Shown piece after piece: positions 53,371 to 62,800 of a stretch of 64,000 nt of DNA. A program made the position numbers and the translations under genes. The stretch spans positions 124,001-188,000 of the forward strand of contig WGNA01000008.1 in assembly GCA_016124755.1 (NCBI GenBank). Reading direction: 5' to 3'. This DNA is from Bacteroidota bacterium (lineage in GTDB: Bacteria > Bacteroidota > Bacteroidia > NS11-12g > UBA9320). Positions within the stretch are counted from its first letter, which is position 1; the number at the start of each line of letters is the position of its first letter. A model generated the notes under the pieces. The model made no database searches, was not told where the DNA came from, and saw only the letters and a program-made list of their open reading frames with translations.

Positions 53371-55079
53371 CAGAAGCGATAATTAAGGGTGAAGCGGTTG
53401 AGGAATTCATTCATTGTCGGTACGGTTGCGCCTTCGCCGTACGAAAAATGGTTGTTCGAAACATTTACTTCAGCTTGAAGTTTTTTAGAAATGGAATACC
53501 GAACCGATATATCGTAAAACTTCCGATTGCCCAATGTGACTCCGTTGTTGGCGGTTTTGGCCAACGTATATGCCGCACGAGCCGACATTTTGTTTTTTAA
53601 TACATTAGCCATTGCAGATAAGGTGGCGGAGTTCAGGTTATAATCTCGTCCAGGCTGCCGAAACCGATAACTTCCAAGCATAATTCCGCCGGTATATTTT
53701 TTAATCTGTGCATTGTATTTCACATAAATGTTGGTGATTTTATTGTCGTTAACCGCGTCGGTTGCTGCCGTTAAATCATTGTAATTGTCGAGCAATAAGC
53801 CGAGTGATACCGTGTGTTTAAGTCCGAATTTATCAAAGTGGTAAACCGGAATTACGGAAATGGTACGGGCGATAATCTGAATATTAAAAGTATCATTAAT
53901 GGTATTGGTGCGAACGCCGTAATTCGCCACATTAAAATTCACATCCAGATTTTTGATGGGCAGATAAACACCACCGATGTTCACGATTAACTGACTGGTT
54001 CTGGTGCCAGCCGATCTGCCGGAAACATTATTCGCCCGTCGTCCGATCACACCTTTAAGCGTGAGTTTTTTATTTAGAAAATAACCGTATGGGGAAACGG
54101 TAAGATCAAAAATATCGGAAGCCTGAAACGGATATCCGATCATTACGTAATCCTGCCCGATGGATTTAGCCATAAATTTTAATCCGTACAATTTTTTGTG
54201 ATAATCAAATTCCACCAAACCGGCCATACCGCTCACGCCGCCGGAATTGGAAGGTAATGCCAGCGCTGCCGGAGAGAATTCATTTTTAATCGAATCCACA
54301 TTTTTATTATAGGTGAAAGCATTATTTCCGATTTCACATTTGAGGGCGATGTCTTTGGTGAGGTTATAAATTCCGTCAAGACTAATAATCAAACCTTTTT
54401 GCGGAAGATCAAAATACACGGGGGGAATGCTGTCGACGGAATTAATGCGATCATTTACAGAAACTACATTCAGCGCGATGTACTGTTTGTCTCTGAACTT
54501 TTTTGCGACACGACCGGTGATCATGTACTTTTTGAAATTGACATTTTCTATCGGATTCTGACTTGTTCCGAAATTTAGCCGGAAGGAATAATTGTCGTTT
54601 TCATACGTACCGCCGGCACCAAAAATCTGAAGATCGCCGACAGATAAAGTTGAATACACCGGGGTATGACTTCCGAGATCGAGTTTTACACCGCGAATAG
54701 TCGGGGAGATGCGGATTATATTTCCGGGATACCGGAGAAACTGCCAGAAGTCAGGATTTTTGGGAGCGGGAAAAATCGGGCTGATGGTGTTGTTGGAAAG
54801 TGAAATGGTGATCGGTATTTTCAGATCGTAGGCCGTGAGTTCCGCGAACATATTAAACCGGCTGTAGTTTTTGGGACGTCGGGAGTAGGCCGGTGTTCCG
54901 GGATCGGATTTGAAAGAGTAGTATTGATGGAAGAAATTGGTGTTTCCGCGAAGCGAAATATTATCAGTGAATTTGATTTGCGCCTGAAGGGGAAGAACGA
55001 AAATCGGAACTGATAGAAGGAGGAAAATCCATCGGGCGGGCAGTTTCAGAATTTCGGGTCTTCGGGGCATTGCGGGCAC
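53370..55079 (-). CDS. Outer-membrane β-barrel protein, first gene of the giant-protein operon
   Basis: A signal peptide (WIFLLLSVPIFVLPLQAQ) precedes about 540 residues of amphipathic strands ending in a classic terminal Phe (RFTLNYRF). Strand examples are FNMFAELTAYDLKIPITISL, YSFRLNFGTSQNP, HTVSLGLLLDNYNDL and ISVRYSISKKLQAEVNVSNN. The size and end suggest an outer-membrane barrel of about 20 or more strands. Its stop overlaps the giant protein's start by one base. It could be the anchor or pore for the giant coiled-coil protein. No named family is assigned. Confidence 0.82.
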   Translation of the reverse strand: MPAMPRRPEILKLPARWIFLLLSVPIFVLPLQAQIKFTDNISLRGNTNFFHQYYSFKSDPGTPAYSRRPKNYSRFNMFAELTAYDLKIPITISLSNNTISPIFPAPKNPDFWQFLRYPGNIIRISPTIRGVKLDLGSHTPVYSTLSVGDLQIFGAGGTYENDNYSFRLNFGTSQNPIENVNFKKYMITGRVAKKFRDKQYIALNVVSVNDRINSVDSIPPVYFDLPQKGLIISLDGIYNLTKDIALKCEIGNNAFTYNKNVDSIKNEFSPAALALPSNSGGVSGMAGLVEFDYHKKLYGLKFMAKSIGQDYVMIGYPFQASDIFDLTVSPYGYFLNKKLTLKGVIGRRANNVSGRSAGTRTSQLIVNIGGVYLPIKNLDVNFNVANYGVRTNTINDTFNIQIIARTISVIPVYHFDKFGLKHTVSLGLLLDNYNDLTAATDAVNDNKITNIYVKYNAQIKKYTGGIMLGSYRFRQPGRDYNLNSATLSAMANVLKNKMSARAAYTLAKTANNGVTLGNRKFYDISVRYSISKKLQAEVNVSNNHFSYGEGATVPTMNEFLNRFTLNYRF

Positions 55080-55312
55080 TGGCTCAGAGCCTGCTCATCA
55101 ATCCATGACGTACTTTCCCTCAAGCCCAACTCAACTACGTCGATAAAATTATTTGCAATCTGCGGGATAAATAAGTGGCTTTGGTGAATCGAAACTACGA
55201 AGTGAAACGGGCAAATGCAAATGGATGTGAAAGAAAAAGGATTTGATAATTTACGAAGTACGATCGCTGATAGAAAAATCGAAAATCGAAAAGTTGAAAA
55301 TCGAAGTAACTT

Positions 55313-55712
55313 CCGATCAAAAATCGTCGATCTGAGAAAGCATGTTATATTTCGCGCAGAGACGCAGAAATATATACTCTGAAAAGATAGATTGAAAGTA
55401 GAAAAATCCCATTCTTATTTCGAAACAAATCTTGAGTCGCAGAATCGTGTTGCCACGATTTATTTCCCAAAATCAATTCGGGATACCCGATCAAAAATCG
55501 TCGATCTGAATTCGTACTTTCAAATTGCGTGACTTTGCGGTTAGATTTTCACGCAGAGACGCAGTGCGAAACATATTCTGAACTACATTGATTAAAACCA
55601 ATAAGATCCCATTCTTAATTCGAAACAAATCATGAGTCGCAGAATCGTGTTATCACGATTTACTTCTAAAAACAATTCGGGATAACCGATCAAAAATCGT
55701 CGATCTACGATC
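55313..55712. repeat. Tandem ~200-bp repeats with a conserved short hairpin
   Basis: Two full units and one remnant lie in the 816-bp gap before 55896. Matching words are CATTCTTA.TTCGAAACAAAT (55411 and 55611), GAGTCGCAGAATCGTG (55434 and 55634) and GATCAAAAATCGTCGATCT (55315, 55489, 55688), almost exactly 200 bases apart. Both units hold a perfect hairpin AATCGTG-N4-CACGATT (55443-55460 and 55643-55660) whose loop differs (TTGC versus TTAT) while the stem is kept. GCAGAGACGCAG words precede each unit. The rest of 55080-55895 (to 55312 and from 55713) shows no gene. Confidence 0.85.
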
Positions 55713-55895
55713 GTACCTTAAAACGTGATTTTGGTTTGGTTGATTTACAAAGTTGATTAAGATGAAGTGCACCACGGAGCGTCATCCCGGACTCGTTCCG
55801 GGATCTCATTCTGTTTCCGATAAGACTAATTAATACACGACACCCTGTTTACCAAATACTCCGAAATAATTTAACAACACCTCCGTTCCCTCCAC

Positions 55896-56366
55896 GTGAA
55901 GTTCCTGCAATTCCTCAAAGTGCTTGCAATCTTTTGCTGGCTTGTTGCCATCGTTTTTTTAGCATTAAAAATCCACTACGAATCACAAAGCCGAAAGTTA
56001 AATGCCATGTATGAAGTGTTTGAGCCGCAAGCCGGTGCAGTTAAAGAGCAATACGACTTTTCAGCTGAGAGTTTTCGCTATTTTGCCCCCAAAAACAAAT
56101 TTCATGTTGGGGATTCACTAAAGCTTGATTTCGGAATCTGGCTTCTTCCTTTCGGGAAATTACGAACCTATGTATTAATCCCTCCTGCCCCTTTTGATAC
56201 CATCTTTTATCGGCCCGGTGATCGTTTTTATAAAAAGAAAATAATTGCAAAAGAACCGGGTATGCACAAAGTTCAATGGTTTTTACAAACCGAATTGAAA
56301 GACACAGTTGTTCGAATACCCGTTGATTTTGAATACGAGGTACTATCAGAAAGAAGCGAATTATGA
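55896..56366 (+). CDS. Membrane-anchored exported protein, unknown
   Basis: The start is GTG at 55896. One N-terminal hydrophobic segment (VLAIFCWLVAIVFLALKIHY, about 9-28) is followed by a β-rich soluble part (SLKLDFGIWLLPFGKLRTYV, YRPGDRFYKKKIIAKEPGMH). No family recognised. Its stop overlaps the start of the next gene by 4 bases (ATGA), so the pair is co-translated. The two proteins are similar in length and layout and may work together. Function unknown. Confidence 0.75.
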   Translation: MKFLQFLKVLAIFCWLVAIVFLALKIHYESQSRKLNAMYEVFEPQAGAVKEQYDFSAESFRYFAPKNKFHVGDSLKLDFGIWLLPFGKLRTYVLIPPAPFDTIFYRPGDRFYKKKIIAKEPGMHKVQWFLQTELKDTVVRIPVDFEYEVLSERSEL

Positions 56367-56836
56367 AATGGAAAATAACCGGTTGGAGTTTGCTCTGTAT
56401 TTTACCCTGGTGCGGAATTATTACATGGCACGATGATTTCAATAATGCCCTATTGGATAACCGATATACTAATTTTAGAATTAAGGAATTTCGTTCAATA
56501 CTCGACCCCAAACAAAAAGATCTGGCTGAAAAAGCATCTCATTATTTTGTGCAGGTTGATCCGTCAATTGCCAATTCTGGAGATTCAATTGAATTTTCAA
56601 TTATTCTTAAATACCTTCAATCTGTATTTAGAGATAGAAGACATTCCCCTCACGTTGCGATTATTCATAACAATCAGCCCAACGATACGATTTGGATGAA
56701 CACCTCAACCGTTATTCATTATTCAGAAAAAGTAACACATGTAGGGTTTGATTCTGTAATAATGGAAATATGCAATTGTGGTGGAATGCATGGAATTATT
56801 TGGAACGATACCTTCCGATACGAGGTATTACCCTAA
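56363..56836 (+). CDS. Exported protein of unknown function, paired with the previous gene
   Basis: The 157-aa protein has a short N-terminal hydrophobic segment (ITGWSLLCILPWCGIIT) and a soluble part with IANSGDSIEFSIIL and a Cys-Asn-Cys-Gly-Gly turn (EICNCGGMHGIIW). No family recognised. It overlaps the upstream gene by 4 bases. The GGMHG segment could bind a metal, but this is only a suggestion. Confidence 0.7.
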   Translation: MKWKITGWSLLCILPWCGIITWHDDFNNALLDNRYTNFRIKEFRSILDPKQKDLAEKASHYFVQVDPSIANSGDSIEFSIILKYLQSVFRDRRHSPHVAIIHNNQPNDTIWMNTSTVIHYSEKVTHVGFDSVIMEICNCGGMHGIIWNDTFRYEVLP

Positions 56837-56971
56837 TTATTTCAATCGCAAATGGACATAGGTTTCGTCGTCCATTAAATTACTGGAATTTCAATTATTC
56901 ACTTAACAGAATAAATTTTAGAAACGAATTCTTGACAAGTGTATATTTCGCCAGCAACCTATGAATACAAA

Positions 56972-57036
56972 CCCACAGGCGGGTAATCGAAACCGTTCAA
57001 TACCTCGTAGTCTAAAACACTAATCGGCTTCGGTAT
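56972..57036 (+). repeat. 65-bp dispersed repeat, copy 4 of 4
   Basis: Aligned ungapped with the other three copies (GGCGGGTAATCGAA on the 5' side, AATCGGCTTCGGTAT on the 3' side). It lies in the 319-bp gap before the pirin gene. Other parts of the gap (56837-56971, 57037-57155) show only a possible GATATTCG promoter box near 57129-57136. Confidence 0.75.
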
Positions 57037-57155
57037 GAAGATATTTCATATAGTGAAATTGTTTCCGATGATAAGGGGAATCAATTCACAACATTGACTT
57101 CTTATCTTAATCCCAAACCATTTTTTGCGATATTCGTTTATCCAAAAAATGTGAT

Positions 57156-58319
57156 ATGCAAAAAGGAAATCGCCGGAGTTTTCTTGGAAAAGTAACATTA
57201 GGCATCAGCGGTTTGGTGGCACTGCCATACACCGGAATCGGCAGGTGGTTGAGAGGAAACGAAGATGAAAAACCGGAGGTAAAAACGATACGATCTAAAA
57301 AAGCGCTTGGATTTCAATGGGATACTCTTGATCCGTTTTTGTTTTGCGTGCATCACGAAGATGATTTCCCGAAAGGCAATCTCAATTGTGGTCCCGATCC
57401 CGAGTATTTTAAAGGCCGGCACATGGGAGACGATTTTATTATTAAAGACGGTTTTCGGATGTATCACGGGCAGGTTGTTCCCGGATTTCCCGGACACCCG
57501 CATCGCGGTTTTGAAACCATAACAGTGGTACGGAAAGGATTTGTGGATCATGCCGATTCGATGGGCGCGTCGGGACGATATGGAAATGGCGACGTGCAAT
57601 GGATGACGGCCGGGAAAGGTGTTCAGCATTCTGAAATGTTTCCGCTGTTAAAAGAAGATCAGGAAAATCCGATGGAATTGTTTCAGATCTGGCTGAATCT
57701 GCCCAAGATTAACAAGATGGCTGATCCGCATTACAAAATGTTGTGGAGTGAGGAAATCCCTGTTTTTGAACACGAAGATGATCAGAAGAAAAAGACGCAT
57801 ATCGAAGTAATTGCCGGTTCATTGGAAGATCATAAAGCTCCTGCACCGCCACCGGATTCCTGGGCAAAATCTGATGAAAATACGGTCGCGATCTGGAATA
57901 TTTCCATGGAAGCGGGAGCGGTTTATACCATTCCCAAAACATCGGCCGGAACAAATCGGATGTTGTATTTCTATGAGGGAAATTCAATTGATCTTAATGG
58001 AGAAATCATTGAAAAATACCACGGTATTGAAGTGGAACCCACGCATGATCTGGTGATCAAAAATCCGGATACGCACGGTTCGAGTATTTTGGTTTTACAG
58101 GGCAAACCTATTGGGGAGCCGGTAATTCAATACGGTCCGTTTGTGATGAATACCAAACAGGAAATTCAACAGGCTTTCGACGATTATCACAAAACGCAAT
58201 TTGGCGGTTGGCCCTGGAACAGGAGAGACGTCGTTCACGATCGCAAAAAAGGCCGCTTTGCCAAACACGCGGATGGCACGGAGGAGGTACTGACGAATGC
58301 CTTGCTAAATAAAGGTTAA
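57156..58319 (+). CDS. Pirin-family protein with a twin-arginine (Tat) signal
   Basis: The cupin-type pirin fold is shown by HPHRGFETITVV and GNGDVQWMTAGKGVQHSE, which hold the metal-ligand His residues and Glu, and FQIWLNLP. Pirins bind Fe(II)/Fe(III); some show quercetinase activity. Unlike most pirins, this one starts with NRRSFLGKVTLGISGLVALP, a Tat-type signal with RRSFLGK, so it is probably folded in the cytoplasm with its metal and exported. It is 387 aa, longer than the usual about 290, with an extended C-terminus. The final codons (TACTGACGAATGCCTT) match the intergenic repeat downstream, so its C-terminus may be repeat-derived. Confidence 0.9.
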   Translation: MQKGNRRSFLGKVTLGISGLVALPYTGIGRWLRGNEDEKPEVKTIRSKKALGFQWDTLDPFLFCVHHEDDFPKGNLNCGPDPEYFKGRHMGDDFIIKDGFRMYHGQVVPGFPGHPHRGFETITVVRKGFVDHADSMGASGRYGNGDVQWMTAGKGVQHSEMFPLLKEDQENPMELFQIWLNLPKINKMADPHYKMLWSEEIPVFEHEDDQKKKTHIEVIAGSLEDHKAPAPPPDSWAKSDENTVAIWNISMEAGAVYTIPKTSAGTNRMLYFYEGNSIDLNGEIIEKYHGIEVEPTHDLVIKNPDTHGSSILVLQGKPIGEPVIQYGPFVMNTKQEIQQAFDDYHKTQFGGWPWNRRDVVHDRKKGRFAKHADGTEEVLTNALLNKG

Positions 58320-58330
58320 CAATTGATAAT

Positions 58331-58620
58331 CGGGTTCGGCATTGTCGGCATAAATACTGACGAAAGCCGGAATGCAAAGGGTACGTCGGTAAGATAAGAT
58401 ATGGCTTTGTCAGCATAAATTGGGGAATCGGGGAATTGGGGAATTGGAGAATTGGGGGACGGACGAAAGCTGGAATGCAAAGGGTACGACGGCAAGATAT
58501 GATATAGCTTTGCCAGTATAAATTGGGGAATTTGAGAATTACTGACGAATGCCTTCGTTCATTTGGTAATCCAAATATTTTTATGTTAGGCATTGTCAGC
58601 ATAAATTGGGGAATGTTGAC
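58331..58620. repeat. Tandem ~103-bp repeats with GGGGAATTG words
   Basis: Two adjacent units start with GACGAAAGC.GGAATGCAAAGG at 58359 and 58462 (103 bases apart), followed by GCTTTG.CAG.ATAAATTGGGGAAT. A third partial unit (58582-58620) has GGCATTGTCAGCATAAATTG. An inverted copy lies at 10821-10875. GGGGAATTG is repeated in the first unit. It begins right after the pirin stop codon. Confidence 0.8.
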
Positions 58621-58663
58621 GAAAGTATTAATTGAATTTGTATCGGGATCTTATTTTTTAGAA

Positions 58664-58858
58664 GAAAGTGACAACCTTTATTTTTCACGCAGAGACGCAA
58701 AGAATTTCAGAACTCAAAATGATTTGGGGAAGAACGAACTGTTGTGGTCTTTGGCAGCTTTTATTTTGAGCCGCAGAATCCTGTTACCACGATAGTCTTC
58801 TGAAGAATCAGTTTAGGGTTTTACATCAAAAAAACGTCGATCTGAGATCGTAACTACA
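58664..58858 (+). repeat. Diverged copy of the 200-bp repeat family at 55313-55712
   Basis: The stretch holds TTTTTCACGCAGAGACGCA (58680 on), GAGCCGCAGAATCCTG..ACCACGAT (58768-58793) and ACGTCGATCTGAGATCGTA near the end, in the same order as in the 55-kb copies. The hairpin is imperfect here (AATCCTG versus CACGATA). It lies in the gap before 58910. Confidence 0.65.
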
Positions 58859-58909
58859 AATCAACTGATTCCTTATTTTCGACGCGCCGGAAAAGTCCGG
58901 GTGGAAACA

Positions 58910-59830
58910 ATGAAAATATTTGTCCTTTTTTTTATTGCTGTTAGTATAGTTCTGCTTTTCAGAAGACGGGTAAAGAAAGCCGGTAAAATGGATTATTCGT
59001 TCGGACTCAAATCTGCGCAGGACGCACTCACCTGTATTAAAGAAAAACGATATGCGGATGTTTCAAAAGATATTTCCGGAATTCATCCGGATGAGTTAAC
59101 GGTTATTGTGGATTACCTCGCTCTGTCTCTCGACGAGAAACAAATTCAGGAGTGGGCAGACACAGCATCGGAGCAAAATCTGGCATTATTGGTTCTGGGT
59201 GTTTATTACAATCATCAGGCATGGTTGGTACGAACCCACCAGCGCGCGGATAATGTTTCCGACAATGAGGCACTTGATTTCTTTGAGCTTAATTTGCTTT
59301 CTTTAACTTCACTAAAAAAGGTTAAGGAAACTTCAATTTTTTTTGGCGAAACCTGTTCTCGATTAATACGGGTATGCATGGGTCAGAATGATCACGAATC
59401 GGTGGATACTTATTTTCAGAAATGTTTAGAAACCAATCGCGATAGTGTGTGGCCATACCTGCATTATTGTGAAGCAATTGAGCCCAAATGGGGCGGCAGT
59501 ATTGAGAAGGTAAAAGCGTTGAATTCCTCACTTCCGGATAATCGAAGTATCCGACATATTATTACTTTAAAGGTCTTGCTGGATTCTCTGCAAAACGAAG
59601 AAAATCTTTTTGGTGGAACTCTTTCCGAACTGCACGACAAAGCGGCGGATTTGCTGCATCAGATCGACGAAGATGTTACCGTAAAACCCATTACTTCCAT
59701 TAACCGCTACATCCTTTTTAATTATATGTTTTCTGTTTCAGCGGAAGTGAAAAACAACAAACTCATGCTGAAATATTATAAATTAATGAAAGGGTATTTT
59801 ACGTTGCATCCGAGTGGGGTTGTGGTTTGA
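58910..59830 (+). CDS. Membrane-anchored helical protein, TPR-like
   Basis: ATG at 58910 (GTG at 58901 is in frame) gives a single N-terminal membrane segment (FVLFFIAVSIVLLF) followed by about 280 residues of α-helix-rich sequence. Helical pairs such as YADVSKDISGIHPDELTVIV, EWADTASEQNLALLVLGVYY, VDTYFQKCLETNRDSVWPYL, and ALNSSLPDNRSIRHIITLKV look like degenerate TPR or DUF-type solenoid repeats. Function unknown. It converges with the T9SS cargo gene at 59886. Confidence 0.7.
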   Translation: MKIFVLFFIAVSIVLLFRRRVKKAGKMDYSFGLKSAQDALTCIKEKRYADVSKDISGIHPDELTVIVDYLALSLDEKQIQEWADTASEQNLALLVLGVYYNHQAWLVRTHQRADNVSDNEALDFFELNLLSLTSLKKVKETSIFFGETCSRLIRVCMGQNDHESVDTYFQKCLETNRDSVWPYLHYCEAIEPKWGGSIEKVKALNSSLPDNRSIRHIITLKVLLDSLQNEENLFGGTLSELHDKAADLLHQIDEDVTVKPITSINRYILFNYMFSVSAEVKNNKLMLKYYKLMKGYFTLHPSGVVV

Positions 59831-59885
59831 TGGGTGGATTAATTTAATCATGAGTACACTATTTATCTTCCATATAAGTGATGTG

Positions 59886-62800
59886 CTAATTGTTAAATAT
59901 TGCAACACGAAAATTCACGAAAGCTGATTCTGAACGGATCATTACTGTATAGATGCCGTCCGGAATATCCTCATCAAAAATCATAACTGTAGTGTTCACA
60001 TATTCCCGTTCACTTACAGTCTTGCCGGCAATATCGATGAGATTCAATTTGTAATTATCAGGAGATGCATTAGTGTAAATTGCAAACCGCCCATTATTGG
60101 GGTTTGGGATCAGCCAGGCGACATTTCGGAGATCTTTCAGTGCAATGTTCCCCGATTTAAAATTGAAACATTCCGTTGTATCCGAGCAACCGCCAAAACT
60201 TAAAATAGCAGAATAATTGCCCGAATTAGTTGGATAATATTTTCTGTTATTCTCTCCTTTAATTTTTGATTTCGTATCGCAATCATACCATTGGATTTTC
60301 CCTCGGGTTTCCTGACACAATATTCCACTGTCTTCCTGGATTACGGAGCCTGACAGATTTGCGATATCCACATCGTAAACATTAAACTGAGAGCATCCAC
60401 TTAATAAATGGGTTGTGTCTTTGTACGTGCCACTGGTTGTCCATTTTTTACCTGATAAAGATCGAAACACCTGACAAACTGTATCACTGAAATGGATTGA
60501 AGTATCGTAATTAATAGTTACCAACATCTCGATCAGAGAATCGCAACCGATTGATGAATGAAATGTATCTGTATATATTCCTGAATGGACAATTTCCTTT
60601 CCTGAAGGTGAAGTAAATAGGTTGCAAGCCTGAAAATCAGCATAATTTTTTTCAGCGTATCCTATATTAATATCCATTGTAAGCACGGAATCGCATCCTG
60701 TTGAACTAATGAGTGTATCGGTGTAGAATCCGGAATATCTAATCAATTGACCAGATGGTGTGATGTAAGATTTACAGGAATTAATTTGTATTGTATCCGA
60801 AAAACCGGAGTTAATGGTAAGATTCAATTGATTAATTGTCTGAAAGGTATCACATCCGAAATTAATGAAGTTCACTTCTTTGTAAATGCCGGATTTTGAA
60901 TACACGGTTCCATTTGGACTTTTATATGCACCACAATTATTTCGCTCTTCAATGGTGGGAATTTCAATCGTTTTACAACCGTGTTTCGGGTAAAAAACGA
61001 ATCCGCATTCGGGTACGAATGAAACCAAGTTTGAATTTGTGTAATATGGAAAGTGAGGACTAACAATGTTTCCAAAATCACGATAATTAATCTGGTATTT
61101 TTCATACATTGGAAATGTTTTATGCAAAGCTATACGTCCGTTTTTAACGGTCATTCGATTGAAATAATCAATTCGGTAGCCATCAAAATTTACGTTTAGT
61201 CCATTAACAAAGGCAGTCTCACAGTAACCATTTGTGTCGAAACGCGTAACAAAATAATCCGATTCTGTTTGAAATCCGAGAGTATCCCATCCTGTTGAAT
61301 CATGGTTAAAAACCAGATACCCCGGCTTTCTGTCCTGGTTAAAACTCCTTCCCAGAACATATAATTTTCCCTGATCTTTAACGAGGTCATATCCGGCAGA
61401 ATACCGTTGAGGTTGAGTACCGGTTACCCATTGGCAAATTCCATTTTTGTTAACTGAAGCAACATAAAATCTACCGGGATACATGGGGTTTCGGGAGCCG
61501 TCCGCATTCGTTATTACAGCGGCATCTGTTGAATCTCCATAACCGGAAGTGTTCGCTCCTGTAAAGTAAAATCTTCCGTCAGGTTCTGAAATCAGATCAT
61601 TAACTTCAATATTCTGCAATGGAGCTTTAGGCGAAAGAATATTCATATTCCATATTTTCCGTCCGGCAGTATCTAATTTTAAAATAAATACTCTGTGATC
61701 GTCTGAAGTTCCGGCATTACTTATCAGCGTATCAATCGTTTCGTCCCTTCTGTCGTGGGCATAAATGTTACGGAATACATGACCCGCAATCGTAACGTTA
61801 CCAAAGGAATCTCCATGAGCAACTATGTTTTTGGGAATGTTATAGTTGAATAATTCCAAAGGTCGGTGCCATACCAATTTCCCTTCTGCATTAAATTTGG
61901 AAAATGCCCAAAAGCTATTGGCTTTAGTATCTTTATATCCCTGAAGTGAATCGCTTAATATTCCATTTAGATACAATTGAACCTTGGATTCTTGAAATTG
62001 ATTGTAATATGAGCCAAACAACATAAAATCCCCATCCGACATCGGAAAGATATTTACCGGGATAAATAGGTCCTGCCATTTGCTTTTAAGTTCCCAGATT
62101 AATTCACCTTGCTGATTTAATTTTAATATTTGTGAGCTTATGGTTGAATAATCTTTACCAGTGTTATCGGTAAATCCATATGATCGGTTGGCAAGAATAA
62201 TGTTCCCATCAGTGGTGCTGATGAGATCGTTAAATGCCGTAATACTTTGTTGATCAATAGCGTCACATGGTGCTGAACAAATCCATTTCAGGATACCGTT
62301 CTGAGAGTATTTTATCAAACACGATGAAGCATAGGGGAGTTCATAATCCAATCCACCTCTGGAATAAATTTTTTCACCCTGTCTGTAAGTACCGGTGATT
62401 AAATATCCGTCGTCATCCGCAAGTGATAATCTTCTCATTTCCTCAGGATAGGTAATATGGAGTCGATGAAGAGAATCTCCACCAACAAATAAGTTCCAGC
62501 AATCATCGGGAACAGATGCTTCCCGATACACATTGGTGCTTGTTGTTTGACGGATGTCGTGGCAACCGTCATCAGACCACGTTTCAAGGGTAACGGTGAT
62601 TCTTCCGGTTTTACTAAAAACACAACGGGCTTTTCGAACGGAATCTTCTGACCAATCCGGTTTGGGTGAGAAATCCCAGTGAAAGTGTTCGGCATCATCC
62701 GAAAGTGCATTAAAGGCTAATGTGTCTTTAATGTCTGCATTTATATACCGGGAATGAAATTCGGAAGTGACATTTTGAACTTTTATGTAAATAGTTCGGT

